Shown here: positions 1-11,360 of the stretch, piece by piece
Layout: the number at the start of each line of letters is the position of its first letter
How positions within the stretch are numbered: position 1 is the first letter of the stretch
Assembly: GCF_004210375.1 (NCBI RefSeq)
Contig: NC_134830.1
Location: forward strand, 10,478,001 to 10,542,000
DNA from: Tachypleus tridentatus
Taxonomy: Eukaryota; Arthropoda; Merostomata; Xiphosura; Limulidae
DNA: 64,000 bases
Reading direction: 5' to 3'
Translations under genes and position numbers: made by a program
Notes under the pieces: model-generated
Database searches by the model: none
Told to the model about the DNA's origin: nothing
What the model saw: the letters and a program-made list of their open reading frames with translations, nothing else

Positions 1-757
1 TAATTCAAAATGGTTAGAGAGCCGATCACTGTTTCATCTAAGGATGATTGTATTGTTGAAGAGAATTAGGACTTGTTTCCCTCACATGCTGTGACTCAAG
101 CCTAGGCTACGAAATTAAGCCAAAGACAAATGATAAACATGTATTCAGAGGACGATATTACAGATTTTTCTCAGACATCTTATGTATCTGACAGGGATCT
201 TGTGAATAATTGTTCTACTGACAAATGATTGGTGAGTGACAATGATGAACGTGAGTGATCCTGTTCATCTGGTAAAGTCCCACTTGCTAGAAGTAAAATG
301 ATCACCGACAAAGAAAAGTATCTTCAGATCTCTTTACTATTTAAACATGCACTCTCGAAAGATGAACTGGAGAAAGTTCGAAATGGTTATTTTTTTTTTT
401 TAATGACGTGCTTATAAGAAAATTGAGACGACTAAATGTACCAGATTCTGAGAGCTTGGCTGTGGTTTATCAAATGGTTGTTCTGAAAGCATATCATTCA
501 GAAATATTGAAAGCATTCCATGAGTTCCCCACGGAAGGTCATTCAGGTGTCAACAAGAAATGTGACAAAATTATGAGACTTTTTTTACAAGAAATTAGGC
601 AAGATATTTCTTAGTTTTGGAAAACTTGTCATACATGTCAACTGGTTGGAAAACTTAACCAGAATATTGCTGTTGCACTTTTGAAACCTATCTCAGATTT
701 CAAAGAACATCTGAGCCGTGCGATTAATGATTGTGTTAAGCCTTTACCAAAAAGATA
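1..757 (+). pseudogene. Ty3/gypsy pol fragment (integrase zinc-binding region)
   Basis: This is a broken piece of an LTR-retrotransposon polyprotein. The longest open stretch, 408-614, reads through the HHCC-type zinc-binding domain that precedes the integrase core: a pair of H residues in AFHEFPTEGHSGV, then CHTCQLVGK at about 627-653, just past a stop at 612-614. Upstream bases to about 130 still show gypsy-like linker peptide (ITDKEKYLQISLL) in the same general direction, with stops. Downstream, residues resembling the start of the catalytic core (INDCVKPLP) are visible to about 757, where similarity ends. The DDE core, RNase H and LTRs are not seen. The family call comes from motif order; the element is non-functional. 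Confidence 0.72.
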
Positions 758-1301
758 ACATTTGTAGGGGAGCAATTTGATTTGAATTGCTGTGTAATTT
801 TAAGATAATCAGGTTACTGCATGGGTTGTGTTATATATATATATATATACTGTCACGATTTCTGAAATTGTATAATTCTTCGATAATGTATATTATTTAA
901 TGTATTGCTGCTAAGACTCAGCGTTGTTTGTAAGTTTGTATAACGTTTGTATATAGATCATTATTTGTAAAAACAATTTTAATAATTGTTATGATAAATT
1001 GCATTGTATTTTGTGTATTTGTGTTAAGATAGAAAATGTGTGTATAAAACTTGTTAGTAAATATCATAAATATGATACATGTCGACATTTATTTAACTTC
1101 TAAATCCAAATTATAATAAGTAACAATTTTGATTCAAACACATGATCATTGAGTGTGTGAATGTGTCTAAGATGCCACTAGTTATTGTGACAATTGCTGA
1201 CATTTGCTAACATAAATTTGTTAAACGTGGTAGTTATGAAAGACATTGGTCAAAATTTTCTCCCAAAATTTTAATGAGAAGCTTAAAAAACATTTGATGT
1301 T
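758..1301. other. AT-rich gap with a TA microsatellite
   Basis: No gene is visible. A (TA)n tract lies at about 831-850. The segment directly abuts the gypsy fragment and could include LTR sequence, but no matching second LTR was found in the window. Confidence 0.4.
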
Positions 1302-1563
1302 TGAATTTCGCGCAAAGTTACACGAGAGCTATCTGTGTTAACCATCCCTAATTTAGTAGTGTAATGCTAGAAGAAAGGCAGCTAGTAATCACCACCTACC
1401 TCCAACTCTTGGACTACTCTTTACCAGCGAATAGTGGTATTGTCCGTCACATTATAACGCCTCCACGGCTGAAATGGGCGAGCATGTTTTGTGTGATAGG
1501 GATTCGAACCCGCGACCCTCAGTTTACGAGTCGAGCGCCTTAATTACCTAGCCATGCCGGACC
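1302..1563 (-). repeat. SINE-A copy, near full length, tRNA-Thr-like head
   Basis: Read on the - strand this is the commonest repeat of the window. It has a tRNA-like head with B-box (GGTTCGAATC type) and an anticodon-loop equivalent CTCGTAA that would read CGT. A conserved core (ATTCGTTGG..AGAGTAGCCCAAGAGTTGG) follows, then the tail CAGATAGCC..AGCTTTGTGCGAAATT. This copy is moderately diverged. Confidence 0.9.
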
Positions 1564-2763
1564 ATTTGAATATTAAACACCTTTATCAATTGATTATTGA
1601 CCAAAAAGTGCTTGCCAGTATAATTAACGAACAAAATTGTGTTAATTACACATAGTTATAACTAACGGGTTGATAAGTATCATTTAGTATAACATTTTTT
1701 CTGATAAAAGTGTAGACGCTGAAAATTAAGTTTGTTACGTAACTCACCTCAACGACCTTACATTTTCTTTTAGAATTTTAGTTTTGTAATTGTAAAGGTT
1801 TGTACAAATTGTGTTGAATTACAGGCAAGAAGAAAGAACTAAACCTGGAAAAGATATATATTTAAAATTATGTCTGAAAATCTATAACTGATAACAAAGA
1901 GAACAAAATAGCTATTTTAGCGTGTCAAACTCACCTCGCTGAACGTTGTCGAACTTAATGTCAACTTTAAGAAGTCTTGAGAATGTCCTTGCAATCGAAA
2001 AATGCCCAGAGAAACGAAAGCGAGTAAAATTCAACTCCACGTAAACAGTATACCGTGTGACATTATGGATTATTTGCACGCACGATCTTATATCTCCTTT
2101 TAAAATTCAATCGTTTAAGCACGTGCTCTCTGCGCATGTTGTTATTGATCCCTCCATCCAGTCGCAAGCGTAAGTTTATAGCTGCATAAATGTGTTTATA
2201 TATATATATATACTTATATATATTCGTACGTGCATAAAGTCATATATTAATGAATTTTAAATCAGTTCTTATTCCATCCCAATATTCAGAAAAAACAAAG
2301 AGTTCATATGAAGTACAACATTGACCAGATTCTTACTTTAGCCTAGTTAACCAACTAAGAGAATTTAACTGCAGCAAAAAATTACCAGTTTGTTTTCCTA
2401 GAGGAATACTTCATGTTAGACAGCCTGCAGTTTAGGAAGCTTAATCAATAAAAATCTTTATTTATATATAAGCATGCTTTTCTAACTTCGGTTTTGCTAA
2501 AAATTGATTCTATTTTCTGATAAGATCGAGATGCTTTCTTAGATCAAAACTAGAAACCAACCTTGCAATATGTATAGATTCTTAAACATACTTTTTAAGC
2601 CTTACCTAGAAAAAAATTAGACTGCACTGTTTCTTCAGTTGGGTGTCTTCCAGGCTAACAATATTGCAGGCGTAAACCCAATAGTATTTTCACGAAGTTC
2701 GGTCAACGAAGGAAATTTAGGTTAGTCTTAACTGTTTATAATCACCAAAAGTACAAAACACAA
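1564..2763. other. Intergenic AT-rich DNA, no gene seen
   Basis: No open frame with recognisable similarity is present. A short TA-rich tract is at about 2199-2222. I found no splice-flanked exon candidates here. Confidence 0.4.
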
Positions 2764-3034
2764 GGGACCTGGCATGGCCAAACGCGTAAGGCGTGCGACT
2801 CGTAATCCGAGGGTCGCGGGTTCGCGCCCGCGTCGCGCTAAACATGCTCGCCCTCCCAGCCGTATAATGTGACGGTCAATCCCCACTATTCGTTGGTAAA
2901 AGAGTAGCCCAAGAGTTGGCGGTGGGTGGTGATGACTAGCTGTCTTCCCTCTAGTCTTACACTGCTAAATTAGGGACGGCTAGCACAGATAGCCCTCGAG
3001 TAGCTTTGTGCGAAATTAAAAACAAAACAAAACA
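2764..3034 (+). repeat. SINE-A copy, full length
   Basis: The head begins at the GGCATGGCC motif, followed by the CTCGTAA anticodon-loop equivalent, B-box, core and tail, and ends in an A-rich AAAACA-type stretch. A few bases are missing around the GTGGGGGCGTT segment relative to other copies. Confidence 0.92.
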
Positions 3035-3640
3035 CAACCTTTATAATAAAAATATAACAATAACAGATTAATATTAATATAATGAGATATATTAAAATCT
3101 CTATTAAATACTGTTAAAAATCGACATTAATAAAGTGTAGAAAGGCTTTATATATATATAACGAATCTGCAAAGGTTCGTGACACTAGGTGGTTCTAACT
3201 GCAGATATTTAAGGTTGAATAATTCGATATTGTTAATGAGATGTGTGCCCTAATCAATCTCTTTCTAGAAACTGCTTGAACAACATCTGGTAAACACCCA
3301 CTGTCACATGAGCCGAAATATTTTAAAACACAATGCTTCAAAAACTCTGTTTTCATGCCTTTCAGGTATGTATGTGTGTAGAGTTTATTTTGCTTTGTTG
3401 TGACTGATTGTGTTATTAAATTTCCATTCCAGTCTTTAGCTAACATGTAATATTAAATCAGTTTCGTTATTAATTTCTGAAGATACAATATTAAATTGTG
3501 TTTGCTTTTAAAATTGATATGACGAAGTTATCATCGATTTTTCTAGATAACATATATGAAAATGTGAAACAAAAAGAGTATTGAAAAAATCAACTTTGTT
3601 TAATTATTATACTGAAAAAATAGAGTTTTATTATGTTTGT

Positions 3641-3910
3641 TTTCGTTTTGGATTTCGCACAAAGCTACATGAGGGCTGTCTGCGCTAGGCGTACCTAATT
3701 TAGCAGTGTGAGAATGGAGGTAATGCAGCTAATCATCACCGCTTATAGCCAACTCTTGAGCTACTCTTTCATCAACGAGTAATTGGATTGACTGTTACAT
3801 TATAACGCCCCTGCGACTAAAAGGGTAAGCATGTTGGGTGTGACGAGGATTTGAACCCACGACCGTCGGATTACGAGTCGAATGTCTTTACCACCAGGCA
3901 ATGCCGGGCC
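3641..3910 (-). repeat. SINE-A copy, full length
   Basis: Reverse-oriented copy running from the tail motif (GATTTCGCACAAAGCTAC on the + strand) to the head GGCATTGCC equivalent. All three modules (tail, core, tRNA head) are recognisable, with scattered substitutions. Confidence 0.9.
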
Positions 3911-3964
3911 GTTTTGTTAGGTAACTTAAAATGTTCAACCTTTTGAGAAAGTTTGTATTTTGTA

Positions 3965-4057
3965 GTTAAGCACAAAACGGGCTAGTTGGGATCTGTAAAG
4001 CATAGATATCGGAAACCAACTTCTAGGGTTATAAGTCCACAGACTTGCCACTAGGGA
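3965..4057 (-). repeat. SINE-C fragment (third tRNA-derived family)
   Basis: Degenerate - strand copy with AGTCCACAGACTTGCC and AAGCACAAA modules, matching the better copy at 12941-13069. It lies directly beside a SINE-A copy. Confidence 0.6.
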
Positions 4058-5155
4058 GAGGAGTTCAAATACTAAAATTAACAACCATCTTTACTTCTCC
4101 CGTCAAAACTATTAGTAAAAATCTTTAACAAACAAATTAACAACAAAGTCTGTGCATTTATGCTATTTTTCTGTTGTAAATAGATAAAAGTTCCTTCGAG
4201 ATTAAAATAGTTTATTGAAAAGTAATATTGCCATGGTGGAAGATGGTGACTAGTTTGAGATAATTACTTCAAGTAACTTTTCTAATAGCAATCATAAAAT
4301 CTTAAACTACGCATTTGTATTATTTCCCAGTATCTAATTTTATTCGAAGTTCGAATAATCTTATTTGAATATGTTTTTTTATCAAATAAGATGATTATGC
4401 TAGAGGTTGTCTTAAGCGTCTTAAATAGCGCTGACCAATAAAAAACTAAATTTTTGCAGTGTTTGCACTGAAAGATAATCTGTTGTTTTATTCAAAATTG
4501 AGCTTATATGTTATATTGTACCAGTAATTGTAGACTGTTTTTAATTTAGACGTTTCTGGTGTACTGAGTACAGGAAATTCTTAATGTCACATGAAGAACG
4601 CATAGTTTGACTAGAATTAAACTAAAAGTTTAAAAAAAAAACTGCCAATCATATAAAACAAGCTATACGAAACTCAAGTACATTCTTGGTTAATGCAGTG
4701 AATTATTTTTACGTTATCAGCAGATGGACTGTAGTTTGCATTATTCTTTCATCGAATAAAACTTAAGAACCCGTACAATAATATAAAACGTTATAGTACA
4801 AATCTCTGGATTAGCTTATGTTAGTAAAAAGAAAATAAAAGTCCCAGACAGAACTTCAAGATGAAGACATATGCTTGAAGCGAGATTGAAAGTTGACTGC
4901 CATTGGGAAAAACAACAACAAAAAACGACCAAGAAGTAATAGACAGGAAATAAGAAAATACTGAAAAGAAAGAAGTAGATAAATAAAATATCTTGAAGAA
5001 AGAGGTAATATTTTAATAAAAAAAATTACAAGAACATCACATGAAATTTACAAAACACTTACTGTAAAAATTAATTTGGTAAAGAACAAAACAAAGAAGC
5101 CAGAGGAAATGTACAAAAGAACGTAAACAGAAGAATATCAAACTGATATCAATTT
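4058..5155. other. Intergenic AT-rich DNA
   Basis: No gene-like frame is visible. The sequence is A/T-dominated with A-rich runs around 4900-5050. Nothing further could be supported. Confidence 0.4.
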
Positions 5156-5415
5156 GAATTTCGCTCAAAGCTACACGAAGGCTATCTGTGTTGGCCGTCC
5201 CTAGTTTAGCAGTGTAAGTCTAGAAGAAAGGCAATTCATCATACCACCCACCGCCTACTCTTGGGCTACTCTTAAACTAACGAATAGTGGGATTGACCAT
5301 CACTTTATAATGCCACCTCGGCTGAAAGAGCGATCATGTTTGGTGTGACAAAGATTTGAATCCGTGACCTTCGGATTACGTGTCAAGTGCCTTAACCACC
5401 TGGCCATGCCGCGCC
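5156..5415 (-). repeat. SINE-A copy, near full length
   Basis: The order of tail, core and head is recognisable in reverse. The head ends with CTGGCCATGCCGCGCC on the + strand. The T-stem region is altered but still alignable by eye. Confidence 0.88.
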
Positions 5416-6564
5416 GTACCAATGAAGTAAACATCGGTGTAAAAACGATTTATTTACTCTCAGCTGTTATCACAAAAAGACCGTGACTGCGTTTTGCTAG
5501 TTCTGTTAGTTAGAGGGAGGTGTACGACTGCCCCGTTTATTGTCTGATTTGCCAATGAAAATGGTTTAACTTGTTTTAATTAAATGTTACTCCATTTTTT
5601 AAGAGAAACAAACACACTGTTGTTTACACGCAAAACCCTTCTTGGTAATTTGAAAAAGTTTAAATCAACATCCTTTGGTGACATATTTTGTCTCAAAATG
5701 AAACTACAAAAATACTTAATTTTTAACTAAAGGTTAAAAATATTTTGTACGTCCCACCTACTGCGTGACATTAAAATATATTACTGAATGATTTAGCGGT
5801 GTTACAATTTTTCACTGATCATTGAGTTTGCAATTTTTAGTAAGTCGTCTGTTGCTTCACTTTTGTGAATATTGATTTCGTGTTTCAATGAGGTACAAAA
5901 CGGCATGAGAAATTGTTATAAATTTAGCATCTACTGTGAACTTGGATCTATCAATAAAAGTTATTTAAGCCAAAGTTTAGATATTGTGATCGAAAAAGTA
6001 AAATGTTTTGTTATCATTAAATGTGCTGAACTTCGAATCATTTTATACGATTAAAAAAAGCAAACAACAACACGCCTAACAAGATTTAACGTCATGCATC
6101 TAAAATAATTTTGAATTTTACGTTATTAACATTTTAATTCCTTTTGCATTGTATTTCTCGTGATCTAGTTATTTTCATTGTATAAGATAATTTGAAAACA
6201 CATTCATGAGTAACTTAATAAGTCGTAAAAAACAATAAGCTTTGTTCCTTGAAATTTTAAGAACGCAAGCAATAGCTCAAATTACTTCCAAGAAGTTTTA
6301 TTGAACTCGACATAATAATGCAATCAGTAAAAATGTTGTTTCATTTATGTTATTTATGTAAATATTTCAGGCTCATAAATCAAATTTTATTTTGACTTAT
6401 TTTTAAGTTACGTGTTTGCTTTTCCAAGACAAAAAACTATTATCGTGAGTTATCAAATATCACGGAAAATATATTATAGTTTTACGATACTTATGACAAA
6501 GCCATCACAAAGACCTTTATTTGGTTTAGCTGAAGTTTAGTGACGTGGTTTGTACAATACTATT
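5416..6564. other. Intergenic AT-rich DNA, no supported gene
   Basis: A 60-codon open stretch at 5872-6054 has no recognisable motif or splice context and is probably chance. Confidence 0.4.
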
Positions 6565-6892
6565 ACCGTGTTTCTCCGATAATAAGATAGGGCTTATATT
6601 AATTTTCACTCCAAAATATAACACTAGGGCTTATTTTCGGGGGATGTCTTATTTTGATATTTTAAAAAAATGAAGTTATAAAGTAAAACTATTAAACTAA
6701 CTGATTAATACTTAAACAAACTAATTAACTAACTATTAAACTAATTAATAAATTATTATTTTTTATTTCTTTCCTCTTCCTGCCACTCTTAACTAGGGCT
6801 TATTTTAAGGGTAGGGCTTATATTAAAACTATCCCCAAAAATCACACTAGGTCTTATTTTATGGGTAGGTCTTATTATCGGAGAAACACGGT
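6565..6892. mobile_element. MITE-like non-autonomous DNA transposon with perfect 22-bp TIRs
   Basis: The left end (6565-6586, beginning ACCGTGTTTCTCCGATAATA) is exactly repeated in inverse orientation at 6871-6892. The roughly 330-bp interior has no ORF. It carries several subterminal copies of GGGCTTAT and its inverse, plus an AT-rich centre with TTAACTAA-like repeats. Terminal repeats plus a short non-coding interior define a MITE. The flanks (TATT on the left, ATGA on the right) do not show a clear target duplication, so the superfamily is not assigned. Confidence 0.82.
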
Positions 6893-7025
6893 ATGAGTTT
6901 AGAGTAAGAGTTTAGACCTTTAGGTATGGTAGGTTTATTGACATCCTAATTTGTTATACTGTATACGCCTTTTATCAGCCGACGAAGGATGATTACAAGT
7001 ATACCTGTCACAAAACGTTGGTAAA

Positions 7026-7180
7026 ATCCCACTTTTCGTTGGTAAAAGAGTAGCCCAAGAGTTGGCGGTGGGTGGTGATGACTAGCTGCCTTCCCTCTAG
7101 TCTTACACTGCTAAATTAGGGACGGCTAGCACAGATAGCCCTCGAGTAGCTTTGTGCGAAATTCCAAAAAAAAAAAAAAA
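7026..7180 (+). repeat. SINE-A copy, 5'-truncated
   Basis: Only the core and tail modules are present, starting at CCCACTTTTCGTTGG and ending in an A15-like tract after CGAAATTCC. The tRNA head is missing. 5' truncation is usual for target-primed reverse transcription. Confidence 0.9.
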
Positions 7181-8017
7181 TCGTCTGCTTGTGAGAAACG
7201 AACATACCATTACAAATTTGTTGTATAAAATAGCTTATATAAATAGTTGTTTATTGTATCCTAGCTGGCTTGAAGAGGTTTAGTTTGCGGGAAGCGCGTC
7301 GTAGGCAACAGTTTTGGTAACTATAAGGAATACTGTTATTATATATTATTCTAATTCTTGAAAATCCTAAGAGACGGGATAATATGGTAGTTAAAAGTGT
7401 AATAGGTTTAGTACTTGTTTCATAACGATTATAATTGTAAACATCCTGATTTGTTATAATGTATGAATTTATATTAAAGCAAAAACAAAGTATCTTCACA
7501 AATAACGTAAGCCTATACTTTTTCGTTTTATTCTTAATTGCTTTTCACACGTTTTAAAAGTAGTTTATTTTACTTAAATCACGTTTCAGAATCACGAAAA
7601 ACTCCATGAAAAATATACAATTGTCTGAAACTAAAGATACAAGCATCTTAAGATGCGAAGTTCAGCTTAAAATAATGTTTATTTATAATATGCCAGTACA
7701 AGTAGAATGTGGAAGTGATTAGATTTGTTCTACTTGAGAGGCTAATGAATTTAATATAAATCTTTTATTTTAACACTGATGAAAATTGTGCTATACATTA
7801 ACAGTCCAAAATAAGGTACATTTTTTATTTTGTTGTTAATTTATTTTTTATGTTTTACATCAACGTATATTAAATATCAGATGTGGATTTATAGATAAAA
7901 GTTTGACTGTGATATTTTAAATAAGGCGTAAATGAAAAAAAAAGTGTTAGTCTAGTAGAAACATATAATAGCAGTAGAAAACGTCACGAAAATCCGGATT
8001 TCCTTGATATAATATAA
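7181..8017. other. Intergenic AT-rich DNA
   Basis: No recognisable coding sequence is present up to the point where the F54H12.2-like similarity stops near 8018. Confidence 0.35.
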
Positions 8018-8712
8018 TATATATAATACTTCATATAATGCAAAACACATCTCTTCGTAGGAAACAAGTTTTACACTTACACCCTTGGGCAAAAACTTGT
8101 TTTGCTAAATGCAGACTTCCGATGATGTCGACAATTTGGCTTCCGTATCTATCCAAATTTCAGTCTTTGCTCTCATTAATCTCATCATCATTAAAGTAGA
8201 AATGGTCAGAATTATCCATCTTGTTTGTGTGTGTTTTCTTATAGCAAAGCCACATCTGGCTATCTGCTGAGCCCACCGAGGGGAATCGAATCCCTGATTT
8301 TAGCGTTATAAATCCGTAGACTTACCGCTGTACTAGCGGGGGTTACCCATCTTGTTCTTTGATGATGTCAAATGATTCCTCTTAGCTTCTTCACTGTAAC
8401 TCAGCAGAATTGATATGTATGTTGTGAGATGATATTATTCAGATGTGAGAATCAATTAGAAAAAAATAAAGCAAGAAAGAACAGAGTGCCAGGTGCAGAC
8501 TTATCTCCATCTTTGCTATATCAATTTCATCATATTTGACAATCTTTGCCTTAATAATAAGATTTGATTGTACCAGATCTAGGTATTCATCTTCCAAACC
8601 TGATACAGAAAATTCGATACGTCCTTTGCCAGTTTATGATGATAGAGGATAACATTTTGTCCTTTGGCTTTCCTTGAATCACTTTTTACATGGGGAGGAA
8701 AGAAAATAAGTC
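8018..8712 (-). pseudogene. F54H12.2-like protein, decayed and SINE-interrupted
   Basis: Read on the - strand, several short collinear peptides match my memory of the F54H12.2 family of transposon- or virus-derived proteins: DLFSFPP near 8690-8712, IEFSVSGLEDEYLDL followed by IKAKIV near 8530-8620, LLSYSEEAKRNHLTSS near 8350-8400, VDIIGSLHL near 8110-8140, and VKLVSYEEMCFALYE to about 8022. The frame changes at least three times and stops are present, so no product is made. A SINE-B copy (8225-8344) splits it. Only the N-terminal part of the family is present. The neighbour on the coding-strand upstream side is the VTLPSN-type protein, consistent with a single mobile element. Function in the family is not established; a virion-like structural role is inference. 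Confidence 0.68.
8225..8344 (-). repeat. SINE-B copy inserted in the F54H12.2-like pseudogene
   Basis: This reverse copy of the short tRNA-derived SINE-B shows the tail (TTTTCTTATAGCAAAGCC), CTGCTGAGCCCACCGAGGGG, the B-box equivalent GAATCGAATCCC and the head CCGCTGTACTAGCGGG. The sequence CCATCTTGTT occurs on both sides (about 8216 and 8348), a likely target-site duplication. The pseudogene reads on either side of it. Confidence 0.88.
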
Positions 8713-9171
8713 TATCTAGAATTTAGTAAACCGACAAGAATTTTATGTTGTTTTAGGGACATGAGTACTTGTGCAAAAAATTCGAGTCAGTATTATTCAT
8801 CTCTTGATTTTAGTTCATTTGAATACGTGTTTGTCCAGCTTTTTTATTAGGTAGAGCCTAATGATTAACATGTTAAGCCAAGTTCCAAGCTCCTTGTATT
8901 ACTCATCAGCTTTCCAGTATCAACAAGAGATTTTCATTGTATGATATCTGATGATAAATGTATGCCTGACTGAACAGTTTCTTTTCCTAAGGCGAATGCA
9001 CCTTTCTTCAGAAAAGGTAAAACTGAACAAAACAAATAACTCTCCTAATCATGACCCCCTGGCCATTGATTTCTAGCTAATTTAGGTAACCGATTTCCCA
9101 ATTATTAATCATAATATGTGTGACAGATAACTGGTTTATGATAATAAGGCACTCTTATGATGTCACAGATG

Positions 9172-9902
9172 ACAAAAATGAAGTGTTGTGATATCTTTCC
9201 CTTGTTCAAATGAAATAGGCCACATCAGTCATCCTTTATATTATCTTTAATATCCTTTATCTGAGTAGTCTGAAACCTTTGTTTAGAAATAGGTCTGTAA
9301 TGAGGATTTATAAATGTTTCAGTGATGATGTCTTCATTATGACTTTTAATTTGAATGATTCGCAATAGTGGTACGTGTTCATCCCCACAATACCAAGTTC
9401 AACAATATCTTTCTAAACACAGAATGAATAAAATCTACCAAGAATGTTAACGGTACTTGGAACTATAGTGGGGTCAATATCATATGAGTAATATCATATC
9501 TAAGTAATACTGATAATGCAGGATCAAATAATATAGAGACTTCACCATTCACATTCATACTTACCTTTTGAGGGAATAAATCATAAGTAAACACAGGTTC
9601 TTTGTTAGATGTATGAAGTGATGCTTCTATTTGGTTTGAGATTCTAAATACATCTTCAGACTCTTTTTAGTGTCCTAAATATGAATGACTTTGTCGAGAA
9701 CTTAAGTGCCAGGTTGGTAGGATATCCATAGTATGCCTTTAGGTACATTACGCCAGCTATGTTTTGTGAAGTTTAGCTGAGGTCACTTCCTACAAAACGT
9801 CGAGGTTGGTAGATTTAAGAACATGAGTGTAATAGTTTATCACAATGATGTTAGGAGAATAGTTCATAGAATTATTACTAGGTAACGTCACATACACTTG
9901 GC
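9172..9902 (-). pseudogene. VTLPSN-type protein of the Polinton-like element, decayed
   Basis: On the - strand the frame opens with QVYVTLPSNN at about 9873-9902. It continues through recognisable coding blocks, with stops and frame changes between them: KHSWRNVPKG near 9735, NQIEASLHTSNK then FTYDLFPQKVS near 9560-9640, ILFDPALSVLL near 9500-9535, a clean block HNEDIITETFINPHYRPISK near 9280-9350, then a terminal FEQGKDITTLHF near 9175-9210. I remember this family as a companion of F54H12.2-like proteins in arthropod and cnidarian genomes. No established biochemical function is claimed. It lies about 460 bp upstream, in coding sense, of the F54H12.2-like fragment. Confidence 0.66.
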
Positions 9903-9920
9903 CTTACCAAATAACGAATA

Positions 9921-9980
9921 CAGGGATGGCTTTTGGGTAAGGCAAGCGAGGTAGGTGCCTTGGGACTCGCGCCTTTTTGT
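9921..9980 (+). mobile_element. Possible hAT terminal fragment
   Basis: A short GC-richer stretch begins CAGGGATGGC and contains GGTAAGGCAAGCGAGGTAGG. It resembles the outer end of hAT-type elements, which start with CAGGG. No transposase or matching opposite end was found close by, so this is a solo end at best. Confidence 0.35.
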
Positions 9981-10445
9981 TTCTTAATTTTATATTTTGT
10001 TAGAGAGTATTAGTAGCTCATAGTTACATTAGTTACCAAAGGATTCACTCACGATTATGTTTACATGCTACTCATTAGTCAATTTATTATATTCAACTGA
10101 AATAAATATTATTTATAATTTCTGTTTTGGCCTGACCTTCAACTGGGCCTCGCACTTGCTAAATTTTTATTGTATTGAATAAATACTTCAATACTATTTT
10201 ATTAAAAATCAACCTATTTAGATACTGAATATCAGTGTCATTTAACAGATGCATTATGGTCTTTATGTTCCATTAACATCCATTCCAACAGCTTCTTGTG
10301 GATTATTCATATATGATAATCATTCTGCAAATTGTTTCCATCTTGTAAAATTAAATTTTTTCATTTTCATAGTATATCATTGATTACGTCGATTAGTTTA
10401 CTTTTCAGAATGTATCTTCCACTGACCGCTAACTCTCCTCAATCG

Positions 10446-10725
10446 GGGCCTGGCATGGCCAGGTGGGTTAAGGCGTGAGACTCGTAAACCGAGGGTCGCG
10501 GGTTCGCGACCGAGTCGCGCCAAACATGCTCGCCCTCCCAGCCGTGGGGGCGTTATAATGTTACGGTCAATCCCACTATTCGTTGGTAAAAGAGTAGCCC
10601 AAGAGTTGGCGGTGGGTGGTGATGACTAGCTGCCTTCCCTCTAGTCTTACACTGCTAAATTAGGGACGGCTAGCACAGATATCCCTCGAGTTGCTTTGTG
10701 CGAAATTCCAAAACAAACAAACAAA
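10446..10725 (+). repeat. SINE-A copy, full length
   Basis: A well-preserved copy: head GGCATGGCCAGGTGGGTTAA, CTCGTAAA at the anticodon-loop equivalent, B-box GGTTCGCGACC, intact core and tail, then (AAAC)n. It lies between two pieces of the Polinton-like element and so is younger than it. Confidence 0.95.
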
Positions 10726-10784
10726 CTCTCCTCAATCATTCCTCCGTTAGATCCCCTTTAGAACATATCAAGTTTAATATGATT

Positions 10785-11066
10785 TCAGTTTCTCTTATAT
10801 ATTTTTGAAGAATGTTGTCGGTAATCTCTAAATGTTCTTAAGTTAGTGATTCTAACTTTAATTTGTTCCATTGTTTGCGAATGAAAGTTCTTATGAAATT
10901 GTTGAAACTGATTTACTATTTTTACTTTATCAGCTGAGAGTAATGTATGATTTTGTACGACACAATTTATATCTTTAGCTATAAAGTTTAATACTTTATG
11001 TACTGGTTCTTCATGAACTTTAGGTTGATAAAGTGCGTGTAACAGTTTTTCAGAAACGAAAATCAA
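10785..11066 (-). CDS. Unrecognised 93-codon ORF in the Polinton-like block
   Basis: This is the longest uninterrupted - strand frame of the block. The product would be polar and basic, with a repetitive Q/H/K composition (FQQFHKNFHSQTMEQ) and a C-terminal SSKIYKRN. No domain, signal peptide or membrane segment is recognisable. It sits between the small hydrophobic-tailed protein relic (11.1-11.36 kb) and the VTLPSN-type relic, on the same strand. It may be a remnant of another gene of the element or a chance ORF. Confidence 0.3.
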   Translation of the reverse strand: MIFVSEKLLHALYQPKVHEEPVHKVLNFIAKDINCVVQNHTLLSADKVKIVNQFQQFHKNFHSQTMEQIKVRITNLRTFRDYRQHSSKIYKRN

Positions 11067-11109
11067 TAGTCTTGTGTTCTATCTTTTTATAGTTCCAACA
11101 GTTCTACCA

Positions 11110-11360
11110 ATAGGCCAAACCACCAATTATTAAAGTATTGGTGCCACGAGTAATGGCAGAAACTTTTCTTTCTGCGTTATTAAATTTATTTTCTGTTTAA
11201 CTGATGTTTTCTTGACAACCAACTCTCTCAATAATGACTAGTATCATTAAAGTTTCTTTTGCATGTTTTTGTGATAGTAATGTTATCCTTTAATACATAT
11301 AAGTGCATTCACAAATGCACAAGATAATATAATTTTTCATTCCAACAATTATATCTTTAA
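11110..11360 (-). pseudogene. Small basic protein with hydrophobic C-terminus, decayed
   Basis: On the - strand there are two conserved-looking blocks. LCICEC near 11300-11335 is followed, after a frame change, by the basic stretch LVVKKTSVKQKINLI and then KFLPLLVAPIL, ending near 11120. I recall short proteins of this plan (ICEC box, Lys/Arg-rich middle, hydrophobic LLP..L tail) beside F54H12.2-like genes in other invertebrates. The frame is broken, so this is a relic. Function unknown; the match is from memory, not a search. Confidence 0.5.

Noticed and set aside
758..1301. Gypsy LTR after the integrase fragment
   Set aside because: No second copy, no clear primer-binding site or polypurine tract. 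The guess rests only on position.
2764..2840. tRNA-Thr(CGT) gene candidates in each SINE-A head
   Set aside because: The heads have A- and B-box-like sequence and CTCGTAA at the anticodon loop, but the acceptor stems do not pair and every head continues into the same core and tail. They are SINE heads, not tRNA genes.
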